DNA of 64,000 nucleotides from Streptomyces sp. NRRL S-37 (GTDB taxonomy: Bacteria; Actinomycetota; Actinomycetes; Streptomycetales; Streptomycetaceae), in the NCBI RefSeq assembly GCF_000721605.1, contig NZ_JOIZ01000002.1:248001-312000 (forward strand). The letters run 5' to 3'. Positions within the stretch are counted from its first letter, which is position 1. Each line of letters opens with the position of its first letter. A program made the position numbers and the translations under genes. This document shows, in pieces, positions 47,421-55,510 of the stretch. The notes under the pieces are model-generated. The model worked only from the letters and a program-made list of their open reading frames with translations, ran no database searches and had not been told where the DNA came from.

Positions 47421-47978
47421 TCAGTCCAGCTCGTCGAAGACGTCCGCGAAGTCCAGCCCGGGCACGTGGGAAACGGCGGGCGCCGCCACCCGTGCGGCGA
47501 AGTCCTCGCGCCGGTGCCCGGTTCCGGCGTCCGGGTCGTACACGTCGTCGTGGACGACGACCCACACCGTGACCTCGCCCGGCACCTCGTCGCGTACGCC
47601 CCAGTCGTCGGCCAGCGCGGTGATGATGTTCAGCCCCCGGCCGCCGTGCGCCGTGACCGACGGGGTGGCCGGAGCCGGACGGGTCGGGCCGCCGCCGTCC
47701 GTGACCTCCACGACGAGCCGTCCGCACGGGTCCACCCGCCAGGCGGCGCGTACGTCCCCGTCCCCGGCCAGGGCGTCACCGAGCGGCCGGCCGTGTCTGC
47801 ACGCGTTGCTCAGCAGCTCGGAAAGAATCAGTACGGCATCGTCGATGACCGGGTCCGCCACCCCGCCGTCGCGCAGCTGCGCGCGCATACGGCGCCTCGC
47901 CTGCCCCACGCCCGCAGGGCCATGGGGCACGGCCATGCACGACGACGTGGGCACCTCCTGTGCCACCACCAACGCCAC
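47421..47978 (-). CDS. RsbW-like ATP-binding regulator
   Basis: The 185-residue GHKL protein has an N-box SELLSNACRHGRPL near residue 60, a G1 box VTDGGGPT near 97, and a G2 box HGGRGLNIITALADDWG near 115. It resembles anti-sigma kinases that abound in Streptomyces. The GTG at 47978 was chosen because AAGGAGG lies eight bases upstream; the longer open frame is Arg/Ser-rich. No partner lies adjacent. Confidence 0.85.
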   Translation of the reverse strand: MALVVAQEVPTSSCMAVPHGPAGVGQARRRMRAQLRDGGVADPVIDDAVLILSELLSNACRHGRPLGDALAGDGDVRAAWRVDPCGRLVVEVTDGGGPTRPAPATPSVTAHGGRGLNIITALADDWGVRDEVPGEVTVWVVVHDDVYDPDAGTGHRREDFAARVAAPAVSHVPGLDFADVFDELD

Positions 47979-48231
47979 CCCCGAGACCTCCTTCGCCCCA
48001 CGCCACGGTGTGGATGCCCCATGGGCCCGAACGGGAAACCGGTCGGTCCGCGAGCGGTGACGCACTCCAAGCGATCGAATACGCACCGAACGCGCCGGAG
48101 CACTCCCCGTAGCCGTGTGGCTGGATTTCGTCGCTGTGGCCGAGATGTGAGGATGCGCCGGGATCGGGCACGAGGTCAAGACTCGTGCGCACTGCTCCTG
48201 GGGCCGGTGGGGTGGGTGGTGCGCCGTGCGG

Positions 48232-49062
48232 TCAGCGGCCGAGCTGATCGAGGACCGCACGGGGGCGGTTGGTGATGATGGCGTCTACGCCGAGACGTAC
48301 GCAGAGGTCCACGTCCTCCGGCTCGTTCACGGTCCACACGTGCACCTGGTGCCCGGACTGCCTCAGGCGCTCGATATACGCGGGGTGGCCGCGCACGATG
48401 CGGATTGAGGGCCCCGCGATCCGCACGCCGGTGGGCAGGCGTCCATCGCGCAGCCGCGGTGAGACGAACTGCGTCAGATGGACCGTGGGCAGCGTCGGCG
48501 AGGCGGCGTGTACGCGGTGTAGCGACCGCGCGGAGAAGCTCATCACGCGTACCGGGGAGTCCTCCGCCGCGGCGGGCGCGTCGAGGCCGAACCGCTTGAG
48601 CAGGAGCAGCAGCCGCTCCTCCACCTGTCCCGCCCACCGCGTGGGGTGTTTGGTCTCGATCGCCAGTTCGACCTGGCGCCCGGCGTCGGAGACCAGCTCC
48701 AGCAGCCGCTCCAGGGTGAGGACGGAGGTGGCCTCCCGGTCCTCCGGGCGGTGCTCCCAGTCGGGCTCCTCGACGCGTGGCCCCCCGAAGGCGTCGCGGC
48801 TCTTCCAGGAGCCGAAGTCCAGGGCGGCCAGATCGGAGAGCTCGAGCGCCGACACCGCACCGCGCCCGTTGGACGTACGGTTGACGCGACGGTCGTGAAC
48901 GCACACGAGGTGACCGTCGGCGGTCAGGCGCACATCGCATTCGAGCGCGTCCGCGCCGTCCTCGATCGCTTTGCGATATGCGGCCAGGGTGTGCTCGGGG
49001 GCGTCCTCGGAGGCCCCGCGGTGCGCGACGACTCGGATCGGGTGCTGCCGTGCGTGGGTCAC
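48232..49062 (-). CDS. glpQ: Glycerophosphodiester phosphodiesterase
   Basis: The 276-residue protein hydrolyses glycerophosphodiesters to glycerol-3-phosphate and an alcohol. The GDPD motifs VVAHRGASEDAPEHTL (HR and the Glu) and ECDVRLTADGHLVCVHD (Glu, Asp and His) occur within the first 55 residues, and VHVWTVNEPEDV and VDAIITNRP are near the C-terminus. No signal peptide is visible, so it is probably cytoplasmic. The GTG at 49062 gives the family start MTHARQHPIRVVAHRG. Confidence 0.92.
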   Translation of the reverse strand: MTHARQHPIRVVAHRGASEDAPEHTLAAYRKAIEDGADALECDVRLTADGHLVCVHDRRVNRTSNGRGAVSALELSDLAALDFGSWKSRDAFGGPRVEEPDWEHRPEDREATSVLTLERLLELVSDAGRQVELAIETKHPTRWAGQVEERLLLLLKRFGLDAPAAAEDSPVRVMSFSARSLHRVHAASPTLPTVHLTQFVSPRLRDGRLPTGVRIAGPSIRIVRGHPAYIERLRQSGHQVHVWTVNEPEDVDLCVRLGVDAIITNRPRAVLDQLGR

Positions 49063-49340
49063 CGCGTCATGGTGCCACCGTGCACGGGTAGACGGGTGCC
49101 AGGAGTGGGGTGAACGGTGTCGCCGTCCGGTCGGAGGCATCGAGTGGTGCGCCTTAAGTGAGTAATGCCCTATATAAAGAATGGCCCCGGACCCACAGGA
49201 ACGGCTTATGGTGCCCTGACGGCCCGTGGGAAAAGCTGACGTCATACAAAAAGGCATGCACAGCCGCGTCGCGCCGGACCCGTGGACGGGCGTGAACGAG
49301 CGTGACCGACAACAACAGCCGTGGATCGAGGAGAGAAGCT
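49063..49340. promoter_or_regulatory. Divergent promoter region with a TATATA element
   Basis: The 278-base gap between GDPD and the HtrA protease contains an AT-rich patch, TAAGTGAGTAATGCCCTATA, with TATATA at 49171-49176. This could be the -10 of one of the two divergent genes. Confidence 0.5.
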
Positions 49341-50840
49341 GTGAGCACCGAGAACGAGGGCACCGCGGTACCCCCGGCGCCGTCCGCACCGCCGCCCGCG
49401 CCGGTGGATGCTCCCGCTGCTCCGGCGCACCCGGCCCCGGGAGCGGCTCCGGACCCGGCCCCGTCCGCACCGCCGCAGGCGTCCGTGCGGAACGCGGACC
49501 AGGGATACGGCTCCGCCCCTCACACCCCGGTGGGCGAGACCGGCTGGGGCCCGCACGGCGCCCACGGAAACCCGGACCCCGCCCCTTCTTCCTCCGCCCC
49601 TGACGCCTCCTGGCCCCCGCCCCCGCCGCCGTCCACCCCGTCGTACGGCGGCGGCGACGGTGGTGCCGGGCACGGTCCGGGCGGCTGGGGTTCCTCCTAC
49701 CAGCAGCACCCCGCGCCGAAGAACGGCGGCGGGCGCGGCCGTCTGCTCGCCGCGGTCCTGGTGGCCGCGCTGGTCGCGGGCGGCGCGGGCGGCGGTCTCG
49801 GCTACACGCTGGCCAAGGAGAACGACGGCAACGGCTCGACGACCGTCTCGGCGTCCACCAGCGGCGGCAACGTGAAGCGCGACCCGGGCACGGTCGCCGC
49901 CGTGGCCGCCAAGGCGCTGCCGAGCACGGTCACCATCGAGGCCGAGAGCAGCAGCGGCGAGGGCGGCACCGGCACGGGCTTCGTCTTCGACAAAGAGGGC
50001 CACATCGTCACCAACAACCACGTCGTGGCCGAGGCCGTCGACGGCGGCAAGGTGACGGCGGCCTTCCCCGACGGCAAGAAGTACGACGCCGAGGTGGTCG
50101 GCCACGCACAGGGCTACGACGTCGCGGTCATCAAGCTGAACAACGCCCCCTCGGACCTCGATCCCCTCCCCCTGGGCAATTCCGACCAGGTGGCCGTCGG
50201 CGACTCGACGATCGCGATCGGCGCGCCCTTCGGCCTGTCCAACACGGTCACGACGGGCATCATCAGCGCGAAGAACCGCCCGGTCGCCTCCAGCGACGGC
50301 AGCGGCAACCAGGCCTCCTACATGAGCGCCCTGCAGACCGACGCGTCCATCAACCCGGGCAACTCCGGCGGCCCGCTGCTCGACGCGCAGGGCAACGTGA
50401 TCGGCATCAACTCCGCGATCCAGTCCACCAGCAACGGCGGCTTCGGCACCGGGCAGGCCGGCTCGATCGGCCTGGGCTTCGCCATCCCGATCAACCAGGC
50501 CAAGTACGTCGCTCAGGAACTGATCAGGACGGGCAAGCCGGTGTACGCCAAGATCGGCGCGTCGGTCTCCCTGGAGGACGCGGCGGGCGGCGCGAAGATC
50601 ACCGAGCAGGGCGCGGGCAGCTCCGAGCCCGTCGACCCCGGCGGCCCCGCCGACAAGGCGGGCCTGCGGCCCGGTGACGTCATCACCAAGCTCGACGACC
50701 GGGTCATCGACTCCGGCCCCACCCTGATCGGCGAGATCTGGACCCACAAGCCGGGCGACGAGGTCACGATCACCTACGAGCGCGACGGCAAGGAACGCAC
50801 CACGGAGCTCACCCTGGGCTCCCGCGTGGGCGACAGCTGA
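49341..50840 (+). CDS. HtrA/DegP-type membrane serine protease with PDZ domain
   Basis: The 499-residue protease probably degrades or refolds damaged extracytoplasmic proteins. It has a Pro/Ala/Gly-rich cytoplasmic N-terminus (about 1-130), one membrane helix (LLAAVLVAALVAGGAGGGLGY, about 133-153), and a trypsin-like domain. The catalytic triad is His in NNHVVAE (about 217), Asp in YDVAVIKL and Ser in NPGNSGGPL (about 337). One C-terminal PDZ domain follows (about 405-490). The GTG at 49341 is preferred over one at 49302 because GAGGAGAG lies seven bases upstream. Confidence 0.93.
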   Translation: MSTENEGTAVPPAPSAPPPAPVDAPAAPAHPAPGAAPDPAPSAPPQASVRNADQGYGSAPHTPVGETGWGPHGAHGNPDPAPSSSAPDASWPPPPPPSTPSYGGGDGGAGHGPGGWGSSYQQHPAPKNGGGRGRLLAAVLVAALVAGGAGGGLGYTLAKENDGNGSTTVSASTSGGNVKRDPGTVAAVAAKALPSTVTIEAESSSGEGGTGTGFVFDKEGHIVTNNHVVAEAVDGGKVTAAFPDGKKYDAEVVGHAQGYDVAVIKLNNAPSDLDPLPLGNSDQVAVGDSTIAIGAPFGLSNTVTTGIISAKNRPVASSDGSGNQASYMSALQTDASINPGNSGGPLLDAQGNVIGINSAIQSTSNGGFGTGQAGSIGLGFAIPINQAKYVAQELIRTGKPVYAKIGASVSLEDAAGGAKITEQGAGSSEPVDPGGPADKAGLRPGDVITKLDDRVIDSGPTLIGEIWTHKPGDEVTITYERDGKERTTELTLGSRVGDS

Positions 50841-50906
50841 CCTCACCCGCGGACCCCGGACCCGTTACCCTTGTCCCCGCGCCGCCGATCACCGGCCGGT
50901 GCGGGG

Positions 50907-50991
50907 AGGCGTGCCCGAGCGGCCGAAGGGAACGGTCTTGAAAACCGTCGTGGCAGCGATGTCACCGTGGGTTCAAATCCCACCGCCTCCG
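50907..50991 (+). tRNA. tRNA-Ser (UGA)
   Basis: The 85-base gene has acceptor arms GGAGGCG/CGCCTCC with discriminator G. The anticodon stem is ACGGT/ACCGT with loop CTTGAAA (anticodon TGA at 50941-50943), a long variable arm, and a T arm GTGGGTTCAAATCCCAC. The long variable arm and anticodon identify serine. CCA is not encoded. A terminator hairpin follows. tRNA-Ser genes are common integration sites, and an accessory-like block begins downstream. Confidence 0.96.
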
Positions 50992-51004
50992 CGCGATGAG
51001 CAAT

Positions 51005-51047
51005 GAGAACGGCCCCTGACCTGGTAATTCGGTCAGGGGCCGTTCTC
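51005..51047 (+). terminator. Terminator after tRNA-Ser
   Basis: A perfect 17-bp stem (first arm GAGAACGGCCCCTGACC) with a nine-base loop follows the tRNA by 13 bases. Confidence 0.88.
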
Positions 51048-51128
51048 GTGCTCGGTTCTCCGCGGCTGGCCGCGGTCCCCATGGCTTCCCGCTCGGCCGG
51101 GCACGGCCGGGGCACGTGCGCGCAGTGG

Positions 51129-51875
51129 TCAGAAGGGAGGTTCGAGATCGCCGCGGCCATCGCTGTGCGGCCCCCGGTCCCAGGGCTCCTCCGGGAGAGG
51201 TTCAGGGCCGGGGACGCTGTGGCCCCATGCTTCGAGTGCTTTCCGGGCGACGCGCCGGTTGGGGGCGTCGGCGCTGGTGTCCAGGACGAGGTACGCATGC
51301 GCGGCGAGGTGATCGCGGTGCTCGGCGAGCGCGGGGTGCTCGGCGAGGATGAGCGCGGCGATGACGGCGGCTTCGCGCACGTCCTCGTGGCTGTCCTGGA
51401 GGAAGGGCGCGACGGCCCGGTAGAGCATCGGGCGCAGGTCCCGGAAGGCCGTCACGGTGGTGTCGGGGGTGAGGAATCCGGGGAAGTACCGCTCCGTGCG
51501 GCCGACGATCTCGTCGGAGGCGTCGTAGGCCGTGGAAACCAGCCAGTTCAACAGCGTCGCGCGGATGGGGGCGCTGCGATAGGGCCGGAGGGTCATGGCC
51601 GCCGGGTGGCTGAGGATGCCGGCGACATACAGGGCGACGGGGGCGGTGGCTTCGTAGATGGTGTTCTGGTGGCTGACCAGTTCACCCAGCTCCGACAAGG
51701 CGGTGACCTGAACCTTGGGATCCGGCTCCAACAGCCGTGCCAGAAGTGCGGGAAGGTCCTCACCGTTCCCGAAAGCCGTCTGGAGTGAGCCCCAGTCGGT
51801 TTCCGCCAGGACCACCTGGTAGGGCGGCAAGTCGGGTTCGTGGGGCGCCCCGGTGTGGGAACGGCTGTGGTTCAC
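51129..51875 (-). CDS. HEAT-repeat-like hypothetical protein
   Basis: The 248-residue all-helical protein shows repeated amphipathic helices such as ARLLEPDPKVQVTALSELGE and HEDVREAAVIAALILAEHPA, the pattern of HEAT/armadillo repeats that bind proteins or nucleic acids. The C-terminus is Pro/Glu/Asp-rich. I recognise no named family. The GTG at 51875 is the only reasonable start, as the upstream open frame is a shadow of the next gene's reverse frame. It lies next to tRNA-Ser and reads towards it. Confidence 0.75.
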   Translation of the reverse strand: MNHSRSHTGAPHEPDLPPYQVVLAETDWGSLQTAFGNGEDLPALLARLLEPDPKVQVTALSELGELVSHQNTIYEATAPVALYVAGILSHPAAMTLRPYRSAPIRATLLNWLVSTAYDASDEIVGRTERYFPGFLTPDTTVTAFRDLRPMLYRAVAPFLQDSHEDVREAAVIAALILAEHPALAEHRDHLAAHAYLVLDTSADAPNRRVARKALEAWGHSVPGPEPLPEEPWDRGPHSDGRGDLEPPF

Positions 51876-52138
51876 AGGGCCAACCTGGACCGGACTTCCG
51901 ACACGATTTCCTTCCGGGGCGGAAGATCCTCCTCGACCCGCCACTCTCCCCGGCTCCCATCCCGGTGCCGGCCGGTCCCCCGCCGGGCGGCCATCAGGTG
52001 CCGCGGCTTCGTCCGCTCGGCCGTGCCGGACGACGTACCCGCGCGGGAACCCGCCGGCCGGGGAGGGAGACGGCGGGCCCTCGGCGCAGTGGGCGCGATG
52101 ACGGTTCCGCTCGGGTGCTCGCGGCCGTCCGGCCCGGG

Positions 52139-53401
52139 TCAGGGGCGTTCGCGTGCGGACGGGTTGTTCAGGCAGAGCGCGATGTTGCGGACCGCGGCGG
52201 TGAGTTCCTCGATCACCCGGGCCGCCTGCTCGGCGTTGTGGAAGGACGGGCTGCCCGCCAGCACCAGGTCCAGTTCCTGCGCGGACCGGAGGGCCGGCCC
52301 GAGGCCTTCGAGGGAAGGGGCGGTGGGTGCGGGCGCCTCGGCCGGCGCGGTGGCGGGCACGCTCATACCGGTCGCGGGAACCGCAGGAACCGCGGGAACC
52401 GTGGGAAGAGGCGCTGGCGCCGCCGGGTCCGCCGCGGGTGTGCCGGAGGCCGCGGGCGTCGGCGGGGCGGCCGGGGGTGCCGGCGGGGCGGTCGGCGGTG
52501 TGCCGGTCCCCGGGTCCGTCCGGCGTCCGTCGAACGGGGCGGGGAAGGCGCCGAAGTCGCCGGTCACGGAGGAGCATTCCTCCGCTTCCGGCCGGTGCGG
52601 GTCCTGGGGGGTCCGCCGGTCGTGCGGGGACACGTCCGGCGCGTGGCGTGTGCGGGGGAGTACGAAGTGCTCGAAACCCGGGAACGAGGGCGTGGCGGAG
52701 TGGGCGGAGGAGCGCGGGTTGTACTCGGCCTGCCACTGCATGCGGTAACGGTCGACCTGGTCGGCGCAGGCCGTGCGGGCGTGGAAGACGGCCGTGTCCT
52801 CCCCCAGGTCCGGGTACCAGAGGTTCGGGCCCGGGAAGCGCACGGTCCGCACCCGGGGGCGGATCGGCTCGGCGCATCCCATGCAGCAGCCCTCCGGCAC
52901 CATGAGCGGGATACCGCCGTCCTGCTCCGGCCAGCGGGGGCCGCCCTCCCAGCGGTACTCCCCGTGGTGGCAGGGCGGCAGCTCGCCGCAGGCGCGGCAG
53001 ACGGCGTAGTGCTCGGGGAGGACCCGCCAGTCGTGGCTGGCGGGAGCGCACCAGTGCTTCGGTGTGGAACGGGGCAGGTTCTCGTTGCGCAGCACCAGCA
53101 CCACCGGGCGTTTGTAGAACTCGGCCCGCTCGGGGGCCGGTTTGACCGCCTGGTTGTTGGCCCGGCGCAGTTCGTTGGCGTGCCACCACAGTTCCACGTG
53201 GTCACGCCACGCCTTCTCGTAGGATTCCGGCCACCAGTTGCTCGGGTAGCCGTTGATCTCCAGGATCCGCCACCCCTGCCGGTCCAGTACCACGATGGAG
53301 CCGGCCCGCAGCCGCATGTGCGTTCCGTTGTCCCCCTCGTCCGGCCAGTCGTGACGGCCGATACGAGTGGGCTGGTCTGGGAGCCACCTGCGAACCTGCA
53401 T
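52139..53401 (-). CDS. Hypothetical Cys-rich protein
   Basis: The 420-residue protein is in two parts. Residues 1-235 are a Trp/Cys-rich globular region with possible zinc knuckles (CRACGELPPCHH and CCMGCAEPI) and segments like LDRQGWRILEINGYPSNWWP. Residues 240-365 are Pro/Ala/Thr low-complexity, and the last 50 residues a helix (NAEQAARVIEELTAAVRNIA). I do not recognise it. It follows a small palindrome and a tiny Cys ORF. GAGGAG lies eight bases before the start. Confidence 0.8.
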   Translation of the reverse strand: MQVRRWLPDQPTRIGRHDWPDEGDNGTHMRLRAGSIVVLDRQGWRILEINGYPSNWWPESYEKAWRDHVELWWHANELRRANNQAVKPAPERAEFYKRPVVLVLRNENLPRSTPKHWCAPASHDWRVLPEHYAVCRACGELPPCHHGEYRWEGGPRWPEQDGGIPLMVPEGCCMGCAEPIRPRVRTVRFPGPNLWYPDLGEDTAVFHARTACADQVDRYRMQWQAEYNPRSSAHSATPSFPGFEHFVLPRTRHAPDVSPHDRRTPQDPHRPEAEECSSVTGDFGAFPAPFDGRRTDPGTGTPPTAPPAPPAAPPTPAASGTPAADPAAPAPLPTVPAVPAVPATGMSVPATAPAEAPAPTAPSLEGLGPALRSAQELDLVLAGSPSFHNAEQAARVIEELTAAVRNIALCLNNPSARERP

Positions 53402-53418
53402 GTCATGCTCCTCGGCAA

Positions 53419-53436
53419 TGAAACTTCATAGTTTCA
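53419..53436. promoter_or_regulatory. Palindrome TGAAACT-TCAT-AGTTTCA between the tiny ORF and the Cys-rich gene
   Basis: Seven-base perfect arms around TCAT lie 18 bases upstream of the Cys-rich protein gene start. The site may be an operator. It also overlaps the stop of the small minus-strand ORF. Confidence 0.55.
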
Positions 53437-53538
53437 ACTGGGGCAGTAGGCAACATTCTGAACAATCAGGACGTTTAGGTCGCTGTAGACACGCGCACAC
53501 CACTGACAGCAGATGATCGAAAAGGTCTCCCGCGGCAT
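53434..53538 (-). CDS. Possible small Cys-rich protein, 34 residues
   Basis: This is a short frame MPRETFSIICCQWC...YCPS with three clustered Cys and one later (ICCQWC, AYCPS), like a small zinc ribbon. It is AT-richer than its neighbours, lies in the same direction as the Cys-rich gene, and has only a weak ribosome site (GAAAG). The frame is open further upstream but without a good start. It may be a real small protein or a chance frame. Confidence 0.35.
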   Translation of the reverse strand: MPRETFSIICCQWCARVYSDLNVLIVQNVAYCPS

Positions 53539-53791
53539 CGTTTTCTTTCGCGCGATCTCCTGCCACCAGGCCTTTTCCCCTCTCGCGCCTTCGACGGGGG
53601 TGGCCTTCGCGGAGGCCGGGGCAGCGGCTTCGTACCCCGGCGACGGGCCTCGACACTCACCCGTACGTGTGATGACGTTCAGGCTGCCGCCACTCCGTAC
53701 GTGTGCATCACCTCGCGGAACCGTCACCTCACGCGCCCGGAGCGGGTCCGAGCGCCGGTCTCTAGAACTCTTCGTCCTCGGCCAGTCGTTC
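53539..53791. other. Gap with reduced coding character
   Basis: Together with 53402-53538 this makes a 390-base stretch of lower GC. No gene longer than the tiny ORF is supported. Confidence 0.4.
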
Positions 53792-54181
53792 CTAGGGCAG
53801 GTCCCGCAGTGAGGGCTCCGCTTCACAGCCGGACGGTACGCGCGGGGAGGGCTGGAACCAGACGACGGTGAGGCGGGAGCGGTCATAGGCCGGGTCGAGC
53901 GCCTCGGACCGGAAGCTGCCGACGCACGTCACGGCGGGCAGCACCTCCACGGGGCCGAAGGCACCCGCGTACTGGTCGGGGTACTCGCGCGGGGGCGGGA
54001 TCAGGTGGACCGGAGCGCCGGGGAAGTCGCGCTCGGCGGACCGGAGCAGCCGGTCGATCTTCCGGTCGTTGAGGGGTTTGCACGGATAGCCCTCGAGCAT
54101 TCCGCCGTACGTCGACGACATCCGCAGCTCGGAGAGGTCGACCGGGCGGCCGGAGTGGAGGAGGACACGGGCGAGCGACAT
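53792..54181 (-). CDS. Hypothetical protein
   Basis: The 129-residue cytoplasmic protein starts MSLARVLLHSGRPVDLSELRM. No helices span membranes and no motif is recognised; the N-terminal half is basic (PLNDRKIDRLLRSAERD). The start at 54181 is preferred over the upstream extension. It lies 85 bases after the prim-pol gene and may share its transcript. I cannot assign a function. Confidence 0.7.
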   Translation of the reverse strand: MSLARVLLHSGRPVDLSELRMSSTYGGMLEGYPCKPLNDRKIDRLLRSAERDFPGAPVHLIPPPREYPDQYAGAFGPVEVLPAVTCVGSFRSEALDPAYDRSRLTVVWFQPSPRVPSGCEAEPSLRDLP

Positions 54182-54266
54182 GGTCGGCACTTTAGGGCGG
54201 TGGTGCATCGGGGTCTTTCGGTTTTCGTGGGGGAACAGGGCGGCATGGGTGACGGGCGAGGGATGG

Positions 54267-55139
54267 TCAGGGGCGGTGCCCCGCCAGCCGTGCCGCCGAC
54301 GCGATCGTCGCGCGGGCTTCGTGTTCGGACAGGCCGGTGCTGAGGGCCGCGTCTACCAAGGGGGTTACCAGAGCCGGGCCGATTCCGTCCTCGTAGGCGC
54401 GGCAGGCCGCCCAGAACAGGCGGGTGTTGCGCTGGCCCTCGTGTGCCGCGAGGACGAACTGGACCAGGCCCCGGCCGTGTCCGTCGGCCGGTGGGGACGC
54501 CGGGTGGTGGGCGCGGGGCGGTGGGAGGAGCAGGCGCAGAAGGGCGGGCGGACAGGGCGCCGGGGCCAGACGCGCGGTGCCCGGGGCGGTGGTGTACGGG
54601 CCGTGGTCGGTGTGGGAACCGGGGCCGACGAGATAGCCGCCGGCGCCCCGGATGTCGATGCCGGGGGCCAGCCGGCCCGCGGAGTTGGGGACGACGACGT
54701 CCGGCGGGCCGCTCAGCCACAGGTGACGGCCGCCGCTCGGGGTGAGGACGATCACCGTGGCGGGGATCGTGAACAGGTGGCGCCGGGCCAGTTCGCGCAG
54801 GGCGGCGAACGAGTCCGTACCGGTCTTGATGTCCAGGTCGACGCCGATGAGGTGGTGCGGGGGCAGTCCGCAGGCGATGCCGTAGCCGGTGGCGCGGGGT
54901 GCGGCGGCGAACAGTGCGCGGATGCGGGCGGGATCGGTGGAGGCATCGTGGATGCCGTGGCCGAAGCGGCCGCATTCGCCGCGGCAGGGCGGACCTGACG
55001 GCTCCGGGTCGTCGCGGTGCGGGGAGCGCAGGGCCGGGAGTTTCGTCCGGGACAGGGGGATGACGGCCAGTCCGCGTTCGGCGGCTGACAGGGCGTGTGC
55101 GAGGGCCAGGGTCGCGGCCTGCCGGTCGGTGGTGGCCAT
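54267..55139 (-). CDS. Bifunctional DNA primase/polymerase (prim-pol)
   Basis: The 290-residue protein has the archaeo-eukaryotic-type prim-pol domain found in plasmids and integrative elements. A Cys knuckle CRGECGRFGHGIHD precedes IACGLPPHHLIGVDLDIKTG with the DxD metal site near residue 95. GGRHLWLSG gives the catalytic His, and GGYLVGPGS follows. The last 60 residues are a helical tail resembling the PriCT-like C-terminus. No helicase domain is attached. An SOS-box-like palindrome lies 10 bases before the ATG. It is the block's most diagnostic gene for mobile-element ancestry. Confidence 0.88.
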   Translation of the reverse strand: MATTDRQAATLALAHALSAAERGLAVIPLSRTKLPALRSPHRDDPEPSGPPCRGECGRFGHGIHDASTDPARIRALFAAAPRATGYGIACGLPPHHLIGVDLDIKTGTDSFAALRELARRHLFTIPATVIVLTPSGGRHLWLSGPPDVVVPNSAGRLAPGIDIRGAGGYLVGPGSHTDHGPYTTAPGTARLAPAPCPPALLRLLLPPPRAHHPASPPADGHGRGLVQFVLAAHEGQRNTRLFWAACRAYEDGIGPALVTPLVDAALSTGLSEHEARATIASAARLAGHRP

Positions 55140-55149
55140 GCCTCTATTT

Positions 55150-55165
55150 TCGTACGAATGTTCGA
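55150..55165 (-). promoter_or_regulatory. Possible LexA (SOS) box upstream of prim-pol
   Basis: TCGTACGAATGTTCGA matches the actinobacterial LexA box TCGAAC-N4-GTTCGA at 11 of 12 defined positions. It ends 10 bases before the prim-pol start codon. Confidence 0.6.
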
Positions 55166-55510
55166 GCAAGGGAAGGGGGCTGTCCGTCGTGCCGGGGCGG
55201 GGGCGGCGGGTGGCGGGGATGGCGGAACGCTTCATCCCTTACGGGAGCGGGGCGGGGTTCTCCCCTAGGAAAAGGGTGGGATTCAAGGGGCGCGTCAGGG
55301 TTTATCGCCTTGTCGTCACACTTGCGTGCGAATAACGGTGTCCAGGGTGGTTCGCGAGGGTTTCCCCGGGCAGCCTTGATCTCGCGACGTCGTCCACAGC
55401 GCCGGGGCGGGGGGACAACTTCCCTGGTAACAGCCGTACTTCACACACGCACGGTCATGAGCCGCACACGGTCATGAGCCGGTGCGTCCTTGTTCTGGAG
55501 GGAACACACC
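55166..55510. other. Regulatory gap before the small secreted protein
   Basis: There is no gene here. CACGGTCATGAGCCG is repeated at 55451-55465 and 55468-55482. A DnaA-box-like TCGTCCACA lies at 55390-55398. GGAGGG at 55498-55503 serves the next gene. Confidence 0.5.

Noticed and set aside
51876..53189. N-terminal extension of the HEAT-like protein
   Set aside because: It overlaps the Cys-rich gene in another frame and is a shadow; the HEAT-like protein begins at about 51875.
50907..55139. Intact integrative element bounded by tRNA-Ser
   Set aside because: No integrase, excisionase or transfer gene, and no second copy of the tRNA 3' end was found in the window.
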